NCBI GenBank assembly: GCA_039588215.1
Contig: JBDHAD010000019.1
Location: 1 to 44,619 of the forward strand
From: JBDHAC01 sp039588215
Lineage (GTDB): Bacteria > Gemmatimonadota > Gemmatimonadetes > Palauibacterales > Palauibacteraceae
Direction of reading: 5' to 3'
Length of the DNA stretch: 44,619 bases
The first letter of the stretch is position 1; each line of letters opens with the position of its first letter. Shown one piece after another: positions 31,439 through 39,709 of the stretch. The position numbers and the translations under genes are program-made. Under the pieces are notes generated by a model. The model had not been told where the DNA came from. It saw only the letters and a list, made by a program, of their open reading frames with translations, and searched no databases.

Positions 31439-33133
31439 ATGACGGTCTTCGACTGGCTCGTATTCGCGCTCTACTTCGGTGGAGTGGTGGGGTTCGCGTA
31501 CTACCAGAGCCGCAAGAACGTGGGCGTCGAGGGCTTTTTCCTCGCGAACCGGCGTCTGCACTGGGGAGCGATCGGCCTCTCGGTGATGGCCACCCAGGCG
31601 AGCGCGATCACCTACATCGGCACCACCGGGCAGGCGTTCGATGACGGCATGGAGTTCGTCCAGGTCTACCTGGCTCAGCCCATCGCCATGGTGCTCCTGT
31701 GCGTGATCTTCGTCCCGTTCTTCTACCGCGCGCGCGTGTTCACGGCGTACGAGTACCTGGAGCGCCGCTTCGACGCCAAGACGCGCTCGCTCACCAGCTT
31801 TCTGTTCCTGCTCTCTCGCGGGCTGGCGGCGGGGATCGTGCTCTACGCACCGGCGATCGTGCTCTCGGTGATCATGGGATGGGACGAGACGATCACCATC
31901 CTCATCATGGCGGCGGTCACGATCGCGTACACGATCATGGGCGGGATCACCGCCGTGATCTGGACCGACGTGATCCAGATGTTGATGATGTTCGCCGGGA
32001 TCGGAATCGCGCTGGCCGTCCTGTTCGCGACCCTCCCCTCGAACGTCGGCGTCGCGGACGTGGCCTACATCGGCGGCATCCAGGAGATGTGGAAGAGCAT
32101 CGACCTCTCCTGGGACCCGACGAACACGTACACGATCTGGTCGGGCTTGATCGGCGGGCTGTTCCTCGCGCTCGCGTACTTCGGAACCGATCAGAGCCAG
32201 GTGCAGCGCTATCTCACCGCCAGCTCGCTCAAGCAGGCGCGTCTGTCGCTCATCTTCAACGCGTTCGTCAAAGTCCCGATGCAGGTATTCATCCTGTCGA
32301 TCGGCGTCCTGCTGTACGTGTTCTATCACTTCGAGCGTCCGCCGCTGGTGTTCAACACTGCCGAGGTCGCGGTCGTGCAGGAGAGCCCGCGCGCGGGGGA
32401 GTTCCAGCAGCTCGAGACAGAGCACGCCACGACCCACGGTCTGCGCCGGCAGACCACGCTGGAGCTCCTCGACGCCCGGGAGGCCGGCCGCGATCTGAGC
32501 GCCCTGCGAGGACAGATCGCCGCGTACGATGAAGATCTCGGGCGCCTGAGGGACGAATCGAAGGAGCTCGTCTCGGAGGTGCGCGGGGCCTCTTCCAACG
32601 ACGTGAACTACGTCTTCCCGTCCTACCTGATCACGTATGTGCCCGCGGGTCTTCTCGGGCTTCTCATCGCGGTGATCTTCGCGGCCGCGATGTCATCGCT
32701 CGACTCGGAGCTCACCGCCCTTTCGAGCGCGACGGTGATCGACTTCTACCAGCGGTATTTCAGACCCGACGCCTCGGACTCTCACTATCTGTGGGTTTCG
32801 CGTCTCGTGACCCTGGCCTGGGGGCTTTTCGCGATGGTCTTCGCGCTCTACGCCGGCCAACTCGGCTCCCTGATTGAGGCGGTCAACGAGGTCGGCTCGC
32901 TGTTCTACGGCTCCCTCCTGGGCGTCTTCCTGCTGGCGTTCATGGTGCGTGGCGCCACCGCGACGGGCGCCTTCTTCGGGTTGCTGTCGGGGATGGCCTC
33001 GGTCTTCCTGGTCTCGGTTCTGACCGACGTCTCATGGCTGTGGTACAACGTGGTCGGAGCCGTTTCCGTGGTCCTCATCGGCACCGCCTTGAGCCGGCTC
33101 GGCCCGCGCGGTACGGCGGCGGCCTCGAGGTAG
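31439..33133 (+). CDS. Sodium:solute symporter (SSS family) with large soluble insert
   Basis: The 564-residue transporter has about 13 membrane helices. SSS signatures are ATQASAITYIG after helix 1, FGTDQSQVQRYLTA in the middle, and the Na2-site segment MSSLDSELTALSSATVIDFYQR late. Between about residues 300 and 390 lies an unusual polar, coiled-coil-like insert (SPRAGEFQQLETEH to LRDESKELVSEV) before the next helix. The substrate cannot be inferred. No clear Shine-Dalgarno precedes ATG 31439, so coupling to the small upstream gene is possible. Proteins of this type with such a loop may sense or bind a partner. Confidence 0.88.
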   Translation: MTVFDWLVFALYFGGVVGFAYYQSRKNVGVEGFFLANRRLHWGAIGLSVMATQASAITYIGTTGQAFDDGMEFVQVYLAQPIAMVLLCVIFVPFFYRARVFTAYEYLERRFDAKTRSLTSFLFLLSRGLAAGIVLYAPAIVLSVIMGWDETITILIMAAVTIAYTIMGGITAVIWTDVIQMLMMFAGIGIALAVLFATLPSNVGVADVAYIGGIQEMWKSIDLSWDPTNTYTIWSGLIGGLFLALAYFGTDQSQVQRYLTASSLKQARLSLIFNAFVKVPMQVFILSIGVLLYVFYHFERPPLVFNTAEVAVVQESPRAGEFQQLETEHATTHGLRRQTTLELLDAREAGRDLSALRGQIAAYDEDLGRLRDESKELVSEVRGASSNDVNYVFPSYLITYVPAGLLGLLIAVIFAAAMSSLDSELTALSSATVIDFYQRYFRPDASDSHYLWVSRLVTLAWGLFAMVFALYAGQLGSLIEAVNEVGSLFYGSLLGVFLLAFMVRGATATGAFFGLLSGMASVFLVSVLTDVSWLWYNVVGAVSVVLIGTALSRLGPRGTAAASR

Positions 33134-33240
33134 GATTTCGGTTTCGTCACGATCTTCAGCTCCGGGTTTTGCGGCGGCGGCAAGAGTCGTAGAGTCCCTT
33201 ACTGAACAGAGCCAGAACCCCAACACGGAGGGGTATAGAT

Positions 33241-34908
33241 ATGTTGACGGACGTCGCGATCGCGCAGGCCGCGACCCCGCGCCCGATCACGGAGATTGCC
33301 GCGTCGCTGGGCCTCTCGCCGGAGGACCTCGAGCCGTACGGCCACTTCAAGGCCAAGATCCGTCCCGAGGCGATCGTCGAGCGCGAGCCCGGCTCCGGGC
33401 GACTCGTGCTGGTCACGGGGATCACGCCGACGGCGGCGGGAGAGGGCAAGACGACGGTCGCCGTGGGCCTGGCCGACGGACTGCGTCGGATCGGAACGAA
33501 GAGCGTTCTGGCCATCCGCGAGCCGAGCCTCGGCCCGGTGTTCGGGATCAAGGGCGGCGCCGCCGGGGGTGGGTACTCTCAGGTCATCCCGATGGCCGAC
33601 ATCAACCTGCACTTCACCGGCGATCTGCATGCCATCACATCGGCTCACGCGCTTCTGTCGGCCGCCCTGGACAACCACCTGCACCAGGGGAACGCCCTCG
33701 GTCTCGACCCCCGCCAGATCAGCTGGAGGCGGGCCGTCGACATGAACGACCGGGCGCTGCGGTTCATCGTGCTCGGGCTCGGCGGGCGCATCAACGGGGT
33801 TCCCCGCGAGGACGGCTTCATGATCACCGCCGCCTCGGAGGTGATGGCGATCTTCTGTCTGGCCTCGTCCCTCGAGGACCTGAAGAAGAGGCTCGGCAAC
33901 ATCCTCCTCGGCTACACGGCGTCGGGCGAGCCCGTCCACGCGGAGTCGCTCAACGTGAGCGGCGCGATGACGCTGCTTCTTCGTGAAGCCCTGTCCCCAA
34001 ACCTGGTGCAGACCCTCGAGGGCACACCTGCGCTCGTGCACGGTGGACCGTTCGCCAACATCGCTCACGGGTGCAACTCGCTGATGGCGACACGCGCAGG
34101 GATCGCGTTCGGTGACGTGGTCGTGACCGAGGCCGGCTTCGGATCGGATCTCGGGGCGGAGAAGTTCTTCGACATCAAGTGCCGGGTGGGTGGTCTGCGC
34201 CCCGAGGCCGTCGTGCTGATCGCGACGGCGCGGGCGTTGAAGCTGCATGGCGGTGGCTCGAAGGACGCCCTGACGGAGCCGGATCCGGAGGCGGTACGCA
34301 GAGGGATCCCCAACCTCGAGAAGCACGTCGAGAACCTGCGGAAGTTCGGGGTGACACCGGTGGTGGCCCTGAACCGCTTCGGCACGGACTCCGACGAGGA
34401 GCTGGCCGTGATGGCCGAGGCGTGCGAGGCGCTCGGGGTGCGCTCCGCCCTTTCCGACGGGCATGCGCGCGGGGGCGAAGGCTGCGAGGATCTCGCGCAG
34501 GCCGTTGTCGACGCCCTCGAAGCCGGCGAGAGCGACTACACGCCCCTCTACGCGCTCGAGGCCTCGCTGACCGAGAAGATCGAGACGATCGCGACCGAGA
34601 TCTACGGGGCCGATGGCGTGGACTACACGAAGCCCGCGCAGAAGGACCTCAAGCAGCTCGAGGCCATCGGGCTCGATGGGCTCCCGGTCTGTATCGCCAA
34701 GACGCCGATCAGCCTGACCGACGATCCGGCCATTCTCGGCCGGCCCGAGGGGTTCCGAATCACCGTGCAGGACGTGAGGCCCTCCGCAGGGGCGGGGTTC
34801 GTGGTCGCGCGCACCGGCACGGTCATGATCATGCCCGGGCTGCCGAGGGTACCGGCGGCAGAGGGAATGGAGATCCTCGAGGACGGGAACGTCGTCGGTC
34901 TCTTCTGA
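33241..34908 (+). CDS. fhs: Formate-tetrahydrofolate ligase
   Basis: The 555-residue cytoplasmic enzyme uses ATP to join formate to tetrahydrofolate, giving 10-formyl-THF for purine synthesis, formyl-Met or one-carbon metabolism. The P-loop is TPTAAGEGKTT near residue 65. Other signatures are REPSLGPVFGIKGGAAGGG, INLHFTGDLHAI and the later TEAGFGSDLGAEKF. Full length matches the family. GGAGGGG lies 7 nt before ATG 33241. The 107-nt gap upstream should contain its own promoter; a 12-bp hairpin follows the stop. No other folate gene is nearby. Confidence 0.97.
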   Translation: MLTDVAIAQAATPRPITEIAASLGLSPEDLEPYGHFKAKIRPEAIVEREPGSGRLVLVTGITPTAAGEGKTTVAVGLADGLRRIGTKSVLAIREPSLGPVFGIKGGAAGGGYSQVIPMADINLHFTGDLHAITSAHALLSAALDNHLHQGNALGLDPRQISWRRAVDMNDRALRFIVLGLGGRINGVPREDGFMITAASEVMAIFCLASSLEDLKKRLGNILLGYTASGEPVHAESLNVSGAMTLLLREALSPNLVQTLEGTPALVHGGPFANIAHGCNSLMATRAGIAFGDVVVTEAGFGSDLGAEKFFDIKCRVGGLRPEAVVLIATARALKLHGGGSKDALTEPDPEAVRRGIPNLEKHVENLRKFGVTPVVALNRFGTDSDEELAVMAEACEALGVRSALSDGHARGGEGCEDLAQAVVDALEAGESDYTPLYALEASLTEKIETIATEIYGADGVDYTKPAQKDLKQLEAIGLDGLPVCIAKTPISLTDDPAILGRPEGFRITVQDVRPSAGAGFVVARTGTVMIMPGLPRVPAAEGMEILEDGNVVGLF

Positions 34909-34938
34909 GCGACGATTGAGCGGCGATTCCACATTCAC

Positions 34939-34967
34939 AGGCGCGTCCGGCGACTCCGGACGCGCCT
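34939..34967. terminator. Strong 12-bp hairpin after fhs
   Basis: AGGCGCGTCCGG and CCGGACGCGCCT form a perfect 12-bp stem with a CGACT loop, 31 nt after the fhs stop. It is the most stable hairpin seen between genes. It has no T-tract, so it may be a terminator of the U-less kind or an mRNA end stabiliser. Confidence 0.5.
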
Positions 34968-35039
34968 GGCAGGTCGCTGAAAGACTCGCGCACTCGCGCC
35001 GACGCGCGGGGCGCTCGACGTGATCCCCGGAGGGCCGAC

Positions 35040-35603
35040 ATGACGCTGAACCCGCTGCACGACTTGCCCACGGGACCGAATCCTCCCGATGAGCTGAACG
35101 TCTTCGTCGAGATCCCGCGCGGCTCGCGGAACAAGTACGAGCTGGACAAGGATACAGGTTTGATCCGCTTCGACCGGCTCTTGTATAGCGCGGTCTATTA
35201 CCCGGCGGACTACGGGTTCATCCCCCGAACGCTGGCGGACGACGGCGACCCGATGGACGTGCTGGTGATGGTCAGCGAGCCCACCTTCCCGGGCTGTCTG
35301 ATCGAGGTGCGCCCACTCGGGGTATTCGAGATGGAGGACCAGGCCGGCGTGGATGAGAAGATCCTCGCCGTGCCGCTGCGCGACCCCCTGCACGACCAAT
35401 CTCGGACACTGGAGGACATCCCACCTCATTTCCTGAAGGAGGTGGAGCACTTCTTCACGATCTACAAGGACCTCGAAGGCATCAAGACGAAGATCAGCGG
35501 GTGGCGGGATCGCTACGCGGCGGCCGGTCTCATCAACGCCTCGATCGAACGATACCGGGATGACAGGGCCGCGGGCGGGACCGGCGCCGGGAACGGCCCA
35601 TGA
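35040..35603 (+). CDS. ppa: Inorganic pyrophosphatase
   Basis: The 187-residue soluble class I pyrophosphatase splits pyrophosphate into phosphate to drive biosynthesis. Visible motifs are VEIPRGSRNKYELD, YPADYGFIPRTL and the metal-binding DGDPMDVLV, which carry the active-site Lys, Tyr and Asp residues, followed by EHFFTIYKDLEG. Length is typical of the bacterial enzyme. GGAGGG lies just upstream of ATG 35040. The stop overlaps the next gene as ATGA, an unexpected pairing with an exported PLP enzyme. Confidence 0.96.
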   Translation: MTLNPLHDLPTGPNPPDELNVFVEIPRGSRNKYELDKDTGLIRFDRLLYSAVYYPADYGFIPRTLADDGDPMDVLVMVSEPTFPGCLIEVRPLGVFEMEDQAGVDEKILAVPLRDPLHDQSRTLEDIPPHFLKEVEHFFTIYKDLEGIKTKISGWRDRYAAAGLINASIERYRDDRAAGGTGAGNGP

Positions 35604-36958
35604 CGCACAGGCGCGAGTTCCTCAAGCGAGCCACCGGGATGCTGAGCGCGGCAGCCGCCGCGCCTCTGCTCGATGCGCATTTCGCGCTCGCGCGGTCGAT
35701 CGACGGCGTCTCGGAAGCGGTCGGCGCTCACGGGCTCGGCGCAGGCGCCGACGGCCCGGACGGGGCGACGCTCGACCGGCTGGACTCCGCCGACCTCGAC
35801 CGGTTCGCGGCGCGCATTCGGGAGGGATACCTCCTCGGTTCCGATGTCGTGTACTTGAATCACGCCTCTATCGGGACCATCCCGCGCGTCGTGCACGAAG
35901 CCCATAAGGCCTACCTGGCCGTGTGCGAGTCGAACCCATGGCTGTACATGTGGGGAGGCGTCTGGGAGGAGCCACGGGAGGCCGTGCGCGCCAAGGGAGC
36001 CGTGACGCTCGGCGTACCGTCCGCGGATGTGGCGATCACACACAACACCACGGAGGGGTTCAACCTGCTGGCGCAGGGGCTCCCGCTCGGCCCCGGCGAT
36101 GAGGTGCTGTTCAGCTCGCTTAACCACGACGGAGCCAGCGTGTGCTTCCACCACCATGCGGAAGCTCGCCGCTACGCCGTCCGGCAATTCGACATCCCGA
36201 TCGAGAGCGTTCCCGGGCTGAGCGCCGCCGACCTCATCCAGCTCCACGCAGACCAGATCCGGCCCGAGACCCGCCTCCTCGCCTTCCCGCACGTCGACAA
36301 CATCGTGGGGCTGCGGCACCCGATGGCCGAGCTGGCGCGCGCCGCGCACGAGCGCGGCGTCGAGTTCGTGGCCGTCGACGGGGCCCAGACCGTAGGCATG
36401 CTACCGATCGAAGCCGAGGCGTCTGGTGTCGATTTCTACGCGGCGAGCCCACACAAGTGGGTGCAATCTCCAAAGGGGCTCGGACTCCTGTACGCGCGCC
36501 CTGAGAAGCGCACCGAGCTGCGTGCGATGTGGGTGACCTGGGGGCAAACACGGTGGGAAGGCAGCGCCCGGATCTACGAGGACTACGGCACCCGAAACCT
36601 CCCCGCGCTGCTGGCGCTCGGGGATGCGCTCGACTTTCAGACCGCCATCGGGTCGACAGCCAAGAGCGCCCGCTATCGGCACTTCTTCGAGCGGCTGTGG
36701 GAGCGGACGGAGGCCGCGCCAGGCCTGAGCTGGAGCTCGCCCGAGCGCTGGGAGATGGGCGCGTGCCTGGTCGCCATCTCGATCGAGGGCCTGCCCAGCA
36801 CCGAGTTCTCGCGGCGGATGTTGGAACACGGATTCGTGTTTCGGCCTTTCCGTACGCAGGGGCTCAACTCGGTGCGCATCTCGCCCAACCTGATGACCTC
36901 GGAGGAGGAGTTGGCGGCGTTCTTCGAAACGGCTGAACAGGTCCTGGCGGAGCCCTGA
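35600..36958 (+). CDS. Class V aminotransferase-like PLP enzyme with Tat signal
   Basis: The 452-residue protein starts with a twin-arginine-type signal (RREFLKRATG, then Ala-rich core). The catalytic domain is of the isopenicillin-N-epimerase / cysteine desulfurase group. It contains YLNHASIGTIPRVV, the cofactor region AITHNTTEGFNLLAQGL, the Asp in VDGAQTVG, and the PLP Lys in SPHKWVQSPKG near residue 285. Relatives act as epimerases, desulfurases or lyases; which one applies here is unclear. Export through Tat would make sense for a cofactor-loaded enzyme. It overlaps ppa by 4 nt and is followed by a 103-nt gap. Confidence 0.88.
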   Translation: MTHRREFLKRATGMLSAAAAAPLLDAHFALARSIDGVSEAVGAHGLGAGADGPDGATLDRLDSADLDRFAARIREGYLLGSDVVYLNHASIGTIPRVVHEAHKAYLAVCESNPWLYMWGGVWEEPREAVRAKGAVTLGVPSADVAITHNTTEGFNLLAQGLPLGPGDEVLFSSLNHDGASVCFHHHAEARRYAVRQFDIPIESVPGLSAADLIQLHADQIRPETRLLAFPHVDNIVGLRHPMAELARAAHERGVEFVAVDGAQTVGMLPIEAEASGVDFYAASPHKWVQSPKGLGLLYARPEKRTELRAMWVTWGQTRWEGSARIYEDYGTRNLPALLALGDALDFQTAIGSTAKSARYRHFFERLWERTEAAPGLSWSSPERWEMGACLVAISIEGLPSTEFSRRMLEHGFVFRPFRTQGLNSVRISPNLMTSEEELAAFFETAEQVLAEP

Positions 36959-37061
36959 GGCGATGCCGCGATCGTGAATCTGACGCGCGCCTGAGATCGA
37001 AATCCTGATTCGAAGCTGAGTCCACCATGCAACCGAACCTGCAAGCGGACGCGATCATGCG

Positions 37062-38804
37062 ATGATCCATATCGAGCTCGTACTCGGCGAGGACGCCGCG
37101 GCTGTCGAGCAGCGGCTGGGTGAATGGGAGACCGCGGGGGCGGTCGATCGTCTATGGAAAAAGGACACCACCCTGTGGGCACCTGACCCGCCACCGCCCG
37201 AGCTGGCGGACCGGTTGGGCTGGCTCGACCTGCACGAGACGTCGCAGGGCCTGTTGCCCGCGCTGGCTCAGCTGCGTGCCGGAGTCCCGTTCTGGATATC
37301 GGACGTGGTCCTCCTCGGAATGGGAGGATCGAGCCTGGCGCCCGAGGTACTGGCCCGAACGCTGGGCGCGGAGGGGCTCCCGCTCACCCTGCTCGACACG
37401 ACCCACCCGACCGCGATCGGCCAGCTCGACTGGCTCAACCCGGCGAACACGATCTTCATCGTGGCGAGCAAGTCGGGTACGACGCTCGAAACCCTGTCGC
37501 TCTTCCATCACTTCTGGTCGCGTGCCCAAGAGGTGGTGGAATCGCCCGGCGATCACTTCATCGCGATCACCGACCCGGACAGCTCGCTGGTCGAGCTGGC
37601 CCGTGAGCGGGGCTTCCGGCATGCGTTCGAGGCGCCCGCCGACGTGGGCGGCCGCTTCTCGGCCCTGACCCCGTTCGGGTTGGTGCCCGCCGCGCTGATG
37701 GGCATCGATCCGGCCATGCTCCTCGCGATGGCCAAGGAAGCCGCGGACGCCTGCCAGGAAGACATCGAGCACAACCCTGGTTTTCAGCTCGGGGCGGCGT
37801 TGGCCGAGATGGCGCGGGCCGGACGCGACAAGGTGACCTTCGTGACCAGCCCCGCGTGGAGCGCGTTTCCGGACTGGGCGGAGCAGCTGATCGCCGAGAG
37901 CACCGGAAAGGACGGGAAAGGCATCGTCCCGGTCGCGAACGAGCCGGTGTTCGAGCCCGCCGATTACGGGGATGATCGTGTGTTCGTCGGTCTGATCGAT
38001 TCACCCGAGGCCGTGGCGGCGGCCGGCGAGTGGGCCGAGGCCGACGACACACCGGATCGACTGGACGCACTCCAGGCGGCGGGGCACCCGGTAATCCGGA
38101 TCGAGCTCGACGCGCCCGAGCAAATTGGGGGTCTGTTCCTCATCTGGGAGGTCGCCATCGCGATGGCCGGGTCGGCGCTCGACATCCACCCGTTCAACCA
38201 ACCCGACGTGCAAGTCGCCAAGGAGCTCGCCAAGCGAGCCATGGCGGGCGAGGACATCTCCGACGGCGCGGACGAGGATGTCGAGCTGGACCTCGCGTGG
38301 GACGTTCCGCCCTGGGGACACGCCGGCTCCGCCCTCCCCGCGAGCGTGGATGTCGACCAGCTCCAGGCCCGCCTCGACCAGTTCTTCGATCAGATCGAAG
38401 CCGGCGATTACGTCGGGATCCAGGTCTATACCGCGGGTGGCAGCGAAGAAGAGCTCGAATCGCTGCAGGCGCTGCGCGAGGCGATCACGAGCGCGACGGG
38501 AGCCGCGACCACCCTGGGGTACGGCCCCCGCTTCCTCCATTCGACAGGCCAACTACACAAGGGCGGTGCGAACAACGGTGTCTTCCTGCAGCTGGTGGAT
38601 GACGCCCCGAGTCACCTCGCGGTCCCGGAGCGGGACTTCACCTTCGGGCAGCTGATCCGCGCGCAGGCGGACGGCGACCTCGGGGCCCTCACCCAGCGCG
38701 GGCGGCGCGCCCTCAGCATCCGGCTCGGACCCGCCGAGATCGGGCTCCACCGCCTGCTCCAGCTCGTTGACAATTACGCGGATACGCACGGAGAAACTGC
38801 ATGA
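37062..38804 (+). CDS. pgi: Glucose-6-phosphate isomerase
   Basis: The 580-residue enzyme interconverts glucose-6-phosphate and fructose-6-phosphate. SIS-type sugar-phosphate sites are GMGGSSLAPE near residue 86 and ASKSGTTLET near residue 139. Catalytic candidates are the Glu in QLIAESTGKDGKG and the Lys in HKGGANNG near the end. The sequence style resembles the isomerase half of transaldolase/isomerase fusions rather than the classic E. coli Pgi; no transaldolase domain is attached. No strong ribosome site precedes ATG 37062. It overlaps gnd by 4 nt and opens the pentose phosphate operon. Confidence 0.93.
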   Translation: MIHIELVLGEDAAAVEQRLGEWETAGAVDRLWKKDTTLWAPDPPPPELADRLGWLDLHETSQGLLPALAQLRAGVPFWISDVVLLGMGGSSLAPEVLARTLGAEGLPLTLLDTTHPTAIGQLDWLNPANTIFIVASKSGTTLETLSLFHHFWSRAQEVVESPGDHFIAITDPDSSLVELARERGFRHAFEAPADVGGRFSALTPFGLVPAALMGIDPAMLLAMAKEAADACQEDIEHNPGFQLGAALAEMARAGRDKVTFVTSPAWSAFPDWAEQLIAESTGKDGKGIVPVANEPVFEPADYGDDRVFVGLIDSPEAVAAAGEWAEADDTPDRLDALQAAGHPVIRIELDAPEQIGGLFLIWEVAIAMAGSALDIHPFNQPDVQVAKELAKRAMAGEDISDGADEDVELDLAWDVPPWGHAGSALPASVDVDQLQARLDQFFDQIEAGDYVGIQVYTAGGSEEELESLQALREAITSATGAATTLGYGPRFLHSTGQLHKGGANNGVFLQLVDDAPSHLAVPERDFTFGQLIRAQADGDLGALTQRGRRALSIRLGPAEIGLHRLLQLVDNYADTHGETA

Positions 38805-39709
38805 AGCTCGCGATGGTCGGCCTCGGGAAGATGGGGGCCAATATGACGGAAAGGCTCCTGAAGGGTGGCCACGAGGTGGTCGCGTACGACCTCCGCGAGG
38901 AGGCCGTGGACAAAGCCGTCGAGAGAGGGGCGATCGGCGCCGGCTCGGCCGAGGAGGTCGCCGAGCAACTCGAGGCCCCGCGCGCCGTGTGGGTCATGGT
39001 GCCGGCGGGTCGCCCGACCGATGCCACGATCGAGACGCTGGCACCGCACCTGACGGCCGGGGACGTGATCATCGAGGGGGGAAACTCGAACTACAAGGAC
39101 ACGATCCGCCGCGCGGAGGCGTTGGGCAAGCAAGGTCTGCACCTGGTGGACGTCGGGACGAGCGGTGGCGTGTGGGGGCTCGCCGAGGGCTACTCGCTCA
39201 TGGTGGGGGGCGAGCCCGCCGCCGCCGAGAGCCTCCGGCCGATCTTCGAGACCCTGGCCCCGGCTCCCGACCTCGGGTGGGGCTATGTGGGACCGAGCGG
39301 CTCCGGGCACTACGTGAAGATGGTCCACAACGGGATCGAGTACGGGATGATGCAGGCGTTCGCGGAGGGGTTCTCGATCCTCAAGCACAAGACGGAGTTC
39401 GAGCTGGACCTGCACCAGATCGCGGAGATCTGGCGGCACGGATCGGTGGTCCGCTCGTGGCTCCTCGATCTCGCCGCGCGTGCGCTGGCCGAGGACCAGG
39501 ATCTGGAGGAGATCGCGCCGTGGGTGTCCGACTCGGGCGAGGGCCGCTGGACCGTGGCCGAGGCGATCGAGCAGGACGTGCCAGCCCCGGTGATCACGCT
39601 CGCACTGCTCGCGCGCCTGCGCTCGCGCGACGAGGAGTCGTACGCGGACCGCATGCTGGCCGCCCTCCGCAACCAGTTCGGCGGGCACGCGGTGCGCCGC
39701 GATGACTGA
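38801..39709 (+). CDS. gnd: 6-phosphogluconate dehydrogenase, short (about 300-residue) form
   Basis: The 302-residue enzyme oxidatively decarboxylates 6-phosphogluconate to ribulose-5-phosphate. The Rossmann motif is GLGKMGANM. Substrate residues lie in GGNSNYKD, and the catalytic Lys in GHYVKMVHNGIEYGMMQ. Compared with the 470-residue enzyme it lacks the duplicated C-terminal helical part. The second strand ends in AYDLRE rather than NRT, so NAD+ use is possible. It overlaps pgi as ATGA and zwf by 8 nt. Confidence 0.94.
   Translation: MKLAMVGLGKMGANMTERLLKGGHEVVAYDLREEAVDKAVERGAIGAGSAEEVAEQLEAPRAVWVMVPAGRPTDATIETLAPHLTAGDVIIEGGNSNYKDTIRRAEALGKQGLHLVDVGTSGGVWGLAEGYSLMVGGEPAAAESLRPIFETLAPAPDLGWGYVGPSGSGHYVKMVHNGIEYGMMQAFAEGFSILKHKTEFELDLHQIAEIWRHGSVVRSWLLDLAARALAEDQDLEEIAPWVSDSGEGRWTVAEAIEQDVPAPVITLALLARLRSRDEESYADRMLAALRNQFGGHAVRRDD

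Noticed and set aside
31379..32437. 352-codon - strand frame opposite the symporter
   Set aside because: The product is almost entirely His/Asp/Arg/Glu, the usual shadow of membrane-helix codons.
33199..34938. Long - strand open frame (579 codons) opposite fhs
   Set aside because: It mirrors the high-GC codons of fhs, has no ribosome site and gives a low-complexity His/Arg/Asp-rich product.
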